Of a stretch of 7,126 bases of DNA, positions 1 to 5,787 are shown in pieces. Each line of letters begins with the position of its first letter. The first letter of the stretch is position 1. Origin of the DNA: Candidatus Symbiothrix sp. (GTDB lineage Bacteria > Bacteroidota > Bacteroidia > Bacteroidales > Azobacteroidaceae); assembly GCA_031270925.1 (NCBI GenBank), contig JAISWY010000364.1, positions 1 to 7,126 on the forward strand, in the 5' to 3' direction. Position numbers and translations under genes: made by a program. The notes beneath the pieces were generated by a model. That model made no database searches. It was not told the DNA's origin and saw only the letters and a list, made by a program, of their open reading frames with translations.

Positions 1-140
1 AAACAAGAACAAAATCAATTACTTACCGTCCCGAAACACAGGGATTCCTGCAAATACCTTTATCGGAAATAGAAATAACGAAAGGGGTTGTAACTCCAAA
101 TCCGGGTTGGGGACCGGAAGCGACGTTTCAAAATCAATAA
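1..140 (+). CDS. SusD/RagB-family glycan-binding outer-membrane lipoprotein, C-terminal end only
   Basis: Reading from base 3, 45 codons stay open to a TAA at 138-140; the gene starts outside the window. The translated tail contains FLQIPLSEIEI followed by a short spacer and NPGW. SusD/RagB proteins typically end with an 'IPxSEId...QNPGW/Y' segment, which is the basis of the call. These are surface lipoproteins that bind glycans together with a SusC TonB-dependent transporter. The role here is inferred from the family, since the binding domain is not visible. The next gene starts 18 bases downstream on the same strand, so the two are probably cotranscribed as part of a PUL. The other two frames are less convincing: frame 1 stops at about base 72, and frame 2 gives no family-like sequence. 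The alternative is an unrelated protein with a chance C-terminal resemblance. Confidence 0.72.
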   Translation, partial: TRTKSITYRPETQGFLQIPLSEIEITKGVVTPNPGWGPEATFQNQ

Positions 141-158
141 TCATTCAAACAATAAAAC

Positions 159-2216
159 ATGATCCATATTAAAAGAATATTTTCACTCCTCTTAACGGCT
201 TTGTTATCCTTGAATTGTTTAAGCGGCAAGTCCATTGAAGAAGTAGATATATGTGTTTACGGCGGCACATCGGCCGGAGTTATCGCCGCCTACACCGCCG
301 CCCAACAAGGGAAAAAAGTGTTGCTGATTGAAGCCGGCGCCCATCTCGGCGGAATGTCGTCCGGCGGATTGGGCTATACCGACATCGGCAACAAATTCGT
401 GGTTACAGGCTTGGCGCGTGATTTTTACCGGCGCATGGGCGAGCATTACGGCAAGCTCGAACAATGGATTTTTGAGCCGCACGTGGCCGAAGCTATTTTC
501 AAGGAATACATCGAGCAGGGAAAAGTGCAGGTTCGCTATCATCATCGAATTGTAAATGCCGAGGTAAAAGATAAAAAAATTGAAAAAATCACTTTGGAAA
601 AAACTTCGGCCGACAAGGGTAGAGAGGAGGAGGGCCTCGTCTCTACAATCCACGCCAAAATGTTTATTGATTGTAGCTACGAAGGCGATTTGATGGCAAA
701 AGCCGGCGTTTCCTACACCATCGGCCGCGAAGATAACTCGCTCTATAACGAAACTTACAACGGCTTTCAAATGATGAAAGGCCATCAATTTTGGGATCCG
801 ATCGACCCATATATCGTTCCGGGCGATTCGACAAGCGGATTGATTTGGGGCGTGAGCGCCCATGCCTTGCAAGCCGACGGCGCGGGTGATAAAAAAGTGC
901 AAGCCTATAATTTCCGTATCTGCCTGACCGATAATCCCGATAATCTCGTTCCGATTACGAAGCCCGACAATTACGATCCGAAGCGTTATGAACTGGCGCT
1001 CCGCCTGCACAAGGTATCGCCGCGAAGATCGGTCTATGACTACTTTATTTGGAGCCGGATGCCGAACCGGAAAACCGACATCAATAACAACGGCGGCGTC
1101 TCCACCGATATGATCGGAATGAATTGGGAATATCCCGATGCCGATTACAAGCGGCGAGCGGAAATATGGAAAGCCCACGAAGACTACACCAAGGGCTTCC
1201 TCTATTTCTTGGGACACGACGAGCAAGTTCCCGAATCGTTCCACAACGAAATGCAAAAATGGGGCTACCCGAAAGACGAGTACACCGACAACAATCATTG
1301 GTCGCACCAACTCTACATCCGGGAAGCGCGGCGGATGATCGGCGAAACGGTCATGACCCAACACCACTGCACCGGCCATGAGATTGCCACAAACACCGTA
1401 GGCTGGGCGGCCTATACAATGGATTCGCACAACTGCGACCGCATCGTTGTGAACGGCTACGTGAAAAACGAGGGCAATGTCGAAATCGGCGGTTTCCCAC
1501 CCTACCCGATTTCTTATGGGGCGATTGTTCCGAAAAAAAATGAAGTAACCAATTTACTTGTACCCGTTTGCTTATCGGCGTCCCACATTGCTTACGGTTC
1601 GATTCGGATGGAACCGGTGTTCATGGTTTTGGCGCAATCGGCTGCCGTGGCCGCTTGTTTGGCTATTGAGCAACAAAGCATTATTCAGGATGTTAATGTT
1701 AATCAAATTCAAAAAGAACTGACTAACAATCCCTTGGCGGATGGAAGCATTCCTGAAATATTAATTGACAACAACGACAAAAGCTCGGTTACACTAAACG
1801 GCGAATGGAGTTTCAATTACGACACCTATCGCAGCTATGGCCCCGATTTCTTTGTGGACGATTCCAAAGGAAAAATCGCCAAATCAATTCTATATCAACC
1901 GGATATACAAATAGCCGGCGATTACCGGATTTACATTTACTATCCGAAATTGAACGAAGGTTCCACCCTTACGTCGATAACAATATTCGACGGAATCAAC
2001 GCAACGGAAAAAATCATCAATCGGAACGATATTGTCGTGGAAGGGCAAACCAGCGGAGAATGGGTCGAACTCGGTCGGTTTTCGCTGCAAACAGGCAAAA
2101 ACGCATACATCGAAATATCCAACAAAAACGCCGACAATGTGGTAGCAGCCGACGCTGTGCTGTTTATTCCCGACCGTCGGAGTAAGCGGGGGTCACCTGC
2201 AAAACCCAGTGTTTAG
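159..2216 (+). CDS. Exported FAD-dependent oxidoreductase with C-terminal golvesin/xanthan-lyase-type domain
   Basis: A 685-residue protein predicted to be exported. Residues 1-20 form a basic then hydrophobic signal segment ending LSLNC; C20 could be a lipidation site, but Asn before it makes this uncertain. An FAD-binding Rossmann start follows: VYGGTSAG at 34-40 with acidic E58 and LGGMSSGG (63-70). DCSYEGDLMAKAGV (171-184) and SIRMEPVFMVLAQSAAVAA (481-499) are family-typical conserved blocks, the latter close to the FAD-binding C-terminal part. The core matches the FAD_oxidored family (PF12831) to about residue 530. Residues 540-672 form a beta-rich domain (GEWSF, DYRIYIYYP, WVELGRFSL, ADAVLFIP) like the golvesin/Xly CBD-like domain that closes many Bacteroidota homologues. 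An in-frame TAA at 153-155 leaves the ATG at 159 as the first start; its leader is A-rich without a Shine-Dalgarno sequence. The substrate is unknown, and oxidation of a sugar or glycan product is inferred from the PUL context. The last 13 residues (RRSKRGSPAKPSV) look foreign and are encoded by the palindromic element. Confidence 0.88.
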   Translation: MIHIKRIFSLLLTALLSLNCLSGKSIEEVDICVYGGTSAGVIAAYTAAQQGKKVLLIEAGAHLGGMSSGGLGYTDIGNKFVVTGLARDFYRRMGEHYGKLEQWIFEPHVAEAIFKEYIEQGKVQVRYHHRIVNAEVKDKKIEKITLEKTSADKGREEEGLVSTIHAKMFIDCSYEGDLMAKAGVSYTIGREDNSLYNETYNGFQMMKGHQFWDPIDPYIVPGDSTSGLIWGVSAHALQADGAGDKKVQAYNFRICLTDNPDNLVPITKPDNYDPKRYELALRLHKVSPRRSVYDYFIWSRMPNRKTDINNNGGVSTDMIGMNWEYPDADYKRRAEIWKAHEDYTKGFLYFLGHDEQVPESFHNEMQKWGYPKDEYTDNNHWSHQLYIREARRMIGETVMTQHHCTGHEIATNTVGWAAYTMDSHNCDRIVVNGYVKNEGNVEIGGFPPYPISYGAIVPKKNEVTNLLVPVCLSASHIAYGSIRMEPVFMVLAQSAAVAACLAIEQQSIIQDVNVNQIQKELTNNPLADGSIPEILIDNNDKSSVTLNGEWSFNYDTYRSYGPDFFVDDSKGKIAKSILYQPDIQIAGDYRIYIYYPKLNEGSTLTSITIFDGINATEKIINRNDIVVEGQTSGEWVELGRFSLQTGKNAYIEISNKNADNVVAADAVLFIPDRRSKRGSPAKPSV

Positions 2217-2286
2217 CAGAGGCGACAGACCGCAGGTCTGTTGCTTCTACTTAACACAGGGGTTTGCAACTGAGCCGTAAGCAGGG
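2182..2286 (+). repeat. 10-bp direct repeats bracketing the palindrome
   Basis: GTAAGCGGGG at 2182-2191 recurs as GTAAGCAGGG at 2277-2286 (9 of 10 identical). The copies lie 6 bases outside the left arm of the palindrome and 8 bases outside the right arm. Such symmetry is what a target-site duplication would leave around an inserted palindromic element of about 85 bases. It could also be part of the element or chance, because the repeat is short and one base differs. Confidence 0.45.
2198..2268. repeat. Long imperfect palindrome (34-bp arms, 3-base loop) between convergent genes
   Basis: The left arm (2198-2231) pairs with the right arm (2235-2268) around the loop GCA (2232-2234). In register and without gaps, 28 of 34 positions are Watson-Crick pairs. 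Two of the six differences become G.U pairs in plus-strand RNA. Closest to the loop is CAGACC/GGTCTG; the outer ends are TGCAAA/TTTGCA. Pairing continues weakly outside: TCA at 2193-2195 with TGA at 2271-2273, and GG at 2190-2191 with CC at 2275-2276. The element covers the oxidoreductase stop codon (2214-2216) and ends 33 bases before the dnaX stop codon. It could fold in transcripts from either side and act as a bidirectional 3' end or stability element, although no U-tract follows on either strand. A small non-autonomous mobile or REP-like element is the other reading. No transposase is present. Confidence 0.85.
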
Positions 2287-2301
2287 AAGCCACAACTTGA
2301 A

Positions 2302-4029
2302 TTAATCCGTCAATTTCAAGTTAAATTCATTGACTAAATCAATTATGGCCGGATGTTTTTCGGCCATAAATTGATAAATTTCTTTTCCGGCATAGGGTGT
2401 TGTGGCGTTGCCGGTTTCTATAAGCGAGATAGCAAGCGAGATTTGATTATTTTGCAGTTGTTGGGATAAAAAGGCTTGAATGGAGGCCGATTTATCCTTT
2501 AATTTTTGTTGCTGGTCGGGATTAACCGTTTCGACAAGGATTTTGTTTTGCTCGCCGATTTGCGGTAGGATATTCAATACGGTGTTTTTCAGGTGCGCGT
2601 CGCTTTCTTCCGTTTCGGCATAGTTTTTCCACACACGTACTAAATCTTCTTGAGTGAACGGCTTGTCTAAAACGACGATTTGTTGTATTTGTTCCGTTGG
2701 GATATTTTCATTAGACGACGATTCGACAGGCTGTTTCAACGAGAAGCGTAATTTGTTGTTGCCGGATAGATTATTCGGCTGCGGCTGATTCGGTTGATTC
2801 GATTGAACGGTTTGCTCCGAATGCGATACCTGTTGCGTTGTTATTGTGGCCGATTTTTCGGGTTGGCCATTTTCCTCTGCGGCAACCAGAGGTTCAATCT
2901 TTATTTTTTTTTTATCATCAACCGGAGAAGATTGATGATTAAATTGGCAAAGCCTGATAAGGAGAATTTCGATTAACAGCCGCTTATTTTTACTGTACCG
3001 ATAATTCAAATCACATTCGTTGCCCCATTCGAGCGCTTTGTACAGAAAATCCGTTGTGCATTTTTGCGCCATAATGGTGTATTTTTCTTTCACGGCATCG
3101 CCCACTTCAAACAGGACGAGCGTTTGCGGATCTTTACAAACCATGATGTCGCGGAAGAAATTAGCCAAACCGCTAACGATGTGTTGTCCGTCGAAGCCTT
3201 TTCGTATGATTTCGTCCAAAATCAATAAACTTTTGGGAATATTTCCGGCCAACAATGAATCGGTTAATCGGAAATAATAATCGTAATCCAATACATTCAG
3301 ATTGGCGATAACCGATTGATAGGTAACATTTCCACCCGAAAAACTGACGACTTGGTCGAAAATCGAAAGGGCGTCGCGCATGCCTCCATCGGCTTTTTGA
3401 GCGATGGTGTTGAGGGCTTCGCGTTCTACCGTAACGTTCTCGCTTTTAGCCACATATTCCAAATGGTCGACAATATCGTTGATCGTAATCCGGCTGAAAT
3501 CGTAAATCTGACAGCGCGAAAGGATGGTTGGAATAATCTTATGCTTTTCCGTCGTTGCCAAAATAAACACGACATGGTGCGGCGGTTCTTCCAATGTTTT
3601 CAAAAAAGCATTGAAAGCGGTCATTGAAAGCATGTGGACTTCGTCGATAATATACACTTTGTATCGCCCGATTTGCGGCGGAATCCGCACTTGGTCGGTC
3701 AGCGAACGGATGTCATCGCCCGTGTTGTTCGAAGCGGCATCCAATTCATATACATTATAGGAACGGTTTTCGTTGAACGCTTTGCATGATTCGCATTGGT
3801 TGCAGGCTTCGCCGTCGGCTTGCGGATTCATGCAATTGATGGTTTTCGCGAAAATGCGGGCGCAAGTTGTTTTTCCCACCCCGCGCGGCCCACAAAACAA
3901 ATAGGCGTGTGCCAGTTTATTGTTTTGAATGGCGTTTTTGAGCGTGGTAGTCAAGGCTTTTTGCCCTACTACCGAATGAAAGGTAGAGGGGCGGTATTTC
4001 CGAGCCGATACAATGTAATTATTGTCCAT
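2302..4029 (-). CDS. dnaX: DNA polymerase III subunit gamma/tau
   Basis: A 575-residue clamp-loader ATPase, which loads the beta sliding clamp on DNA and, as tau, links the clamp loader to polymerase and helicase. Visible motifs are Walker A GPRGVGKT (47-54), zinc-module cysteines C66, C76, C79 and C82, Walker B VYIIDE (125-130), sensor 1 ATTE (158-161), the arginine-finger SRC (171-173) and sensor 2 GGMRDA (215-220). Domain III runs to about residue 365. A low-complexity linker rich in Gln, Asn, Ser and Pro follows (about 366-455), then a C-terminal domain (about 456-575) where tau-specific contacts would lie. This is close to the usual length for Bacteroidota. It is the last gene of the leftward cluster, starting 30 bases after secG, with no visible Shine-Dalgarno sequence. 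An A10 run at codons 373-376 marks the boundary between domain III and the linker and may allow synthesis of a short gamma form (separate entry). Confidence 0.97.
   Translation of the reverse strand: MDNNYIVSARKYRPSTFHSVVGQKALTTTLKNAIQNNKLAHAYLFCGPRGVGKTTCARIFAKTINCMNPQADGEACNQCESCKAFNENRSYNVYELDAASNNTGDDIRSLTDQVRIPPQIGRYKVYIIDEVHMLSMTAFNAFLKTLEEPPHHVVFILATTEKHKIIPTILSRCQIYDFSRITINDIVDHLEYVAKSENVTVEREALNTIAQKADGGMRDALSIFDQVVSFSGGNVTYQSVIANLNVLDYDYYFRLTDSLLAGNIPKSLLILDEIIRKGFDGQHIVSGLANFFRDIMVCKDPQTLVLFEVGDAVKEKYTIMAQKCTTDFLYKALEWGNECDLNYRYSKNKRLLIEILLIRLCQFNHQSSPVDDKKKIKIEPLVAAEENGQPEKSATITTQQVSHSEQTVQSNQPNQPQPNNLSGNNKLRFSLKQPVESSSNENIPTEQIQQIVVLDKPFTQEDLVRVWKNYAETEESDAHLKNTVLNILPQIGEQNKILVETVNPDQQQKLKDKSASIQAFLSQQLQNNQISLAISLIETGNATTPYAGKEIYQFMAEKHPAIIDLVNEFNLKLTD
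2874..2892 (-). promoter_or_regulatory. Small hairpin downstream of the dnaX A10 run
   Basis: In the dnaX mRNA, CCUCUG and CAGAGG form a perfect 6-bp stem around a 7-base loop (GUUGCCG), starting 11 bases after the A run. Stem-loops downstream of a slippery site stimulate -1 frameshifting in E. coli dnaX, but there the stem is longer and closer. The spacing here is on the long side and the stem is short, so a stimulatory role is only possible. No Shine-Dalgarno-like stimulator is seen upstream of the run. Confidence 0.35.
2904..2913 (-). promoter_or_regulatory. A10 slippage candidate inside dnaX
   Basis: On the coding strand ten consecutive A residues span codons 373-375 (Lys-Lys-Lys) and the first base of Ile376. 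If RNA polymerase adds one A, or ribosomes slip -1 on A AAA AAA, translation continues Lys-Lys-Lys-Asn-Lys-Asp and stops at TGA, giving 378 residues. If one A is lost, or the shift is +1, TAA follows the three Lys codons directly, giving 375 residues. Either product keeps the complete ATPase and oligomerisation domains I-III and loses the tau part. Gamma synthesis is known in E. coli dnaX by -1 frameshifting on A6G and in Thermus thermophilus dnaX by transcriptional slippage on an A9 run. Use of the site here is inferred. Confidence 0.6.
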
Positions 4030-4059
4030 ATTTACTTAACCGGAGCAAAGAAGCGAAAA

Positions 4060-4413
4060 TTATTCTGTGGGGGCTTCGTTTTGAACCGGAAATGTTTGGT
4101 CGAATGCCGGCGGCAAGGCATTCGCATCTTGTTTGGTAGTGGTTTCGATGATATCGTCTTTAATAATCGAATCATCGCTTACGATGTTTTTCGGGTGAGC
4201 GAAAATGGTTGTTGCAATGCTGATTACCACCAATGAACCGGCCAACCACCAAGTTGCCTTTTCCAAAAAGTCGGTTGTTTTACGAACGCCCAATGTTTGA
4301 TTACCACTGGCGAAACCGGCAGCCAAACCGCCGCCTTTGGAGTTTTGAACAATCACAATCAGTACCAAAAAGATGGCTACAATCACTAATAAAATAGATA
4401 AAAAGACGTCCAT
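4060..4413 (-). CDS. secG: Protein translocase subunit SecG
   Basis: A 117-residue inner-membrane protein, the small accessory subunit of the SecYEG channel that assists SecA-driven export. It has two hydrophobic segments, about residues 3-22 and 53-71. They are joined by the SecG hallmark loop VQNSKGGGLA (22-31), followed by FLEKATWWLA (49-58) leading into the second segment. After the second helix comes a polar, acidic tail of about 45 residues (73-117) of low complexity, longer than in E. coli SecG ancestors would require and common in this phylum. It begins 9 bases after the TPR gene and ends 30 bases before dnaX, so it is very probably cotranscribed with both. The ATG at 4413 places the first membrane segment right at the N-terminus, as expected for the family. 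Confidence 0.95.
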   Translation of the reverse strand: MDVFLSILLVIVAIFLVLIVIVQNSKGGGLAAGFASGNQTLGVRKTTDFLEKATWWLAGSLVVISIATTIFAHPKNIVSDDSIIKDDIIETTTKQDANALPPAFDQTFPVQNEAPTE

Positions 4414-4422
4414 TTTTAAAAT

Positions 4423-5205
4423 TTATTTTTTTGTATTATTAATCAATTTTTCCAAAAATCGAATTTGGTCTGCAAAGTAACGATTTTTTTCCGGATAAAG
4501 CAAATTTAATTTCTTCAGACTTTCCAAAGCTTTGTCGTATTTTTTCTGGCGGATGTATATTTTGACCAATGTAAGTGACAGAAAATTAGGCTCTTCGCTT
4601 TCTAAGGGATAATCATCGGAGGATGATTCGTTTTCTTTTTCGTTTTCTTTTTGGAGCTGTATTTTTATATTTGAGTCTTTATCTTTTTCCAAGAAACTGT
4701 CGATCAAGTCTTGGTGTTGCAAAACGACGGTCGGCGCGGGTTCTGTTTCTTTTTCCGTTTTAGTGGAAGTTTTTGAAATGAAACCGATGTAATCGGTTGC
4801 GGTCGGCGTTTCGATAAGGGCTTCGGAAGGGAGAGTTGTTTTTTCGTCCGTCGATTGTTTTGAGACCGCTGGGGTATCTTTTTTCTCTTTTAAGAAACTG
4901 TCGATCCAATCGAAAGGAGAATGGGAGGCGGCTTCAACTTTTTCCAGTTCATTCAGTTTGTCGGCCGAAAACGATTTATTTTCAATTAGATAAAACAATT
5001 TGGTGCGATCGCCGGCATAACAGGCCGTTTTGCGCAATTCGGTTTGAAATCGGCTGTCTTTTACGGCTTTCAAATATTGCGTAAAAAGCACGTGGGCCGT
5101 TTGGAAATAGGGATATTCCTCGACTAAATTTGATAATTCCGAAACTCGTTCCTTATTATCGGTAACCGTTTCGTTCATCCATCCAATCATTTCTTCCGAC
5201 CTCAT
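4423..5205 (-). CDS. TPR-containing hypothetical protein between lptE and secG
   Basis: A 260-residue protein of unknown function. The N-terminal part (about 1-95) is helical, with an YPYFQTAHVLFTQYLKAVKD segment (31-50). The middle (about 105-205) is a charged, probably disordered region rich in Lys, Glu, Ser and Thr. The C-terminus (about 205-258) carries one TPR-like helical pair: SLTLVKIYIRQKKYDKALES (210-229) and the following LKKLNLLYPEKNRYFADQI. There is no signal peptide or membrane segment, so it is probably cytoplasmic. The disordered part contains two copies of an IDSFL motif (101-105 and 168-172). I recall proteins of this architecture beside lptE and secG in other Bacteroidales; that context suggests a link to envelope biogenesis, but nothing in the sequence shows a biochemical role. 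It starts 21 bases after lptE and ends 9 bases before secG. Confidence 0.85.
   Translation of the reverse strand: MRSEEMIGWMNETVTDNKERVSELSNLVEEYPYFQTAHVLFTQYLKAVKDSRFQTELRKTACYAGDRTKLFYLIENKSFSADKLNELEKVEAASHSPFDWIDSFLKEKKDTPAVSKQSTDEKTTLPSEALIETPTATDYIGFISKTSTKTEKETEPAPTVVLQHQDLIDSFLEKDKDSNIKIQLQKENEKENESSSDDYPLESEEPNFLSLTLVKIYIRQKKYDKALESLKKLNLLYPEKNRYFADQIRFLEKLINNTKK
4691..4906 (-). repeat. In-frame duplicated 15-base word inside the TPR gene
   Basis: The plus-strand word AAGAAACTGTCGATC occurs identically at 4691-4705 and 4892-4906, 201 bases (67 codons) apart and in the same frame. The copies encode the core of DLIDSFLEKDKDS (166-178) and DWIDSFLKEKKDT (99-111). This is either a recent short internal duplication or a repeated short linear motif in the disordered linker. 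Flanking sequence differs, and the similarity beyond the word is at protein level only. Confidence 0.7.
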
Positions 5206-5226
5206 AATTGCTTGTGTTTTATTGTT

Positions 5227-5787
5227 TTACCAATTAGCGACCGTTGCATTATATATCATATCGATCAGTTCGTCCACGATTTCACGAATTAAACCGTCCT
5301 GCACTTCATCCAACGAGCGTGTGGCGTCGTATTCGCGGAAAGCCGAAAAAGTTTGCTCTACATCGCTGCCTTCTTCCTTGTGGTTGGTATAGCGCACTCG
5401 AATCGTAACTGTTAATTTAGTGCGTGAGGCGTAGGCGTCGTCTTTTACTGCCGTTCCTTGTACGTCGTAGCCGGTAATTTCGCCTTCTATTTCGATGTCG
5501 CCATTGTTATCGACCGGCATCAATCGGGTTTGCTCGATAAAACGGTTGCGCAAAGCCTGATCGAAAGCGGGCGCCAAAGGCGGATAGACCAAAGCAGCAC
5601 GGTTCGGAAAATCCTGAATCGTGATGGTTTTGACCACATCGTAATTCAATTTTCCACCTTGGAACGAATACGAAATCGTACAGGAAACGAGTAAGCATGT
5701 AAACGAGTAAACAAGGAAACGATAAACCGACTTGTTTACTCGTTTACTATCAACTCGTTTACTATTATCAAATTTATTCCAAGCCAT
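5227..5787 (-). CDS. lptE: LptE-like LPS assembly lipoprotein
   Basis: A 186-residue protein of the LptE family (PF04390 type). LptE is the outer-membrane lipoprotein that plugs the LptD barrel and helps place LPS in the outer leaflet. After a lipobox LVSC with acylation site C36, the mature protein begins TISYSFQGGKLNYDVVKTITIQDFPN, characteristic of Bacteroidota LptE. APAFDQALRNRFIEQTRL (72-89) and the alternating strands IEIEGEITGYDV and TKLTVTIRVRYTN (about 98-134) follow. The n-region before the hydrophobic stretch is unusually long (about 20 residues, with NSKRV/DSKRV repeated) and is encoded by short DNA repeats (separate entries). The ATG at 5787 overlaps the end of the upstream regulator gene by 14 bases, suggesting translational coupling. 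No other in-frame ATG lies before the hydrophobic stretch, so an alternative start would have to be a non-ATG codon. The stop is 21 bases before the TPR gene. Confidence 0.88.
   Translation of the reverse strand: MAWNKFDNSKRVDSKRVNKSVYRFLVYSFTCLLVSCTISYSFQGGKLNYDVVKTITIQDFPNRAALVYPPLAPAFDQALRNRFIEQTRLMPVDNNGDIEIEGEITGYDVQGTAVKDDAYASRTKLTVTIRVRYTNHKEEGSDVEQTFSAFREYDATRSLDEVQDGLIREIVDELIDMIYNATVANW
5699..5747 (-). repeat. Perfect 17-bp inverted repeat in the lptE signal-peptide region
   Basis: GTAAACGAGTAAACAAG at 5699-5715 has its exact reverse complement at 5731-5747, separated by 15 bases. In the mRNA this is a perfect 17-bp stem at nucleotides 41-89 of the lptE coding region, covering codons 14 to 30, where the n-region and hydrophobic core of the signal peptide are encoded. 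It could affect early elongation or partly attenuate the operon. No U-tract follows, so it is not a typical terminator. Confidence 0.9.
5738..5767 (-). repeat. Tandem 15-bp repeat at the start of lptE
   Basis: ACTCGTTTACTATCA (5738-5752) is followed directly by ACTCGTTTACTATTA (5753-5767), 14 of 15 identical. It encodes the repeated peptide NSKRV-DSKRV near the N-terminus of LptE. The unit is a multiple of three, so gain or loss of a copy keeps the frame and changes only the length of the signal peptide n-region. The right arm of the neighbouring inverted repeat overlaps the first copy. Confidence 0.85.

Noticed and set aside
216..230. A lipobox at C20 of the oxidoreductase
   Set aside because: Asn directly before the cysteine is atypical. 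Export is supported by the hydrophobic segment, but lipidation cannot be asserted.
219..1430. A 403-codon open frame on the minus strand opposite the oxidoreductase gene
   Set aside because: It mirrors the codon pattern of a clearly real gene on the other strand, its translation resembles no family, and the sense protein has all expected motifs throughout.
2294..2322. An 8-bp inverted repeat (AACTTGAA with TTCAAGTT) spanning the dnaX stop codon as a terminator
   Set aside because: The stem is short and AT-rich, has a 13-base loop and is not followed by a U-tract in either direction. The second arm simply encodes Asn-Leu-Lys at the end of DnaX.
3796..4236. A 146-codon plus-strand frame across the dnaX 5' end and secG
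   Set aside because: It lies antisense to two well-conserved genes and the small gap between them, and its translation shows no recognisable motif.
5507..5698. A 63-codon minus-strand frame starting inside lptE
   Set aside because: It is an out-of-frame shadow of lptE; its start lies in the signal-peptide repeats and its translation has no family features.
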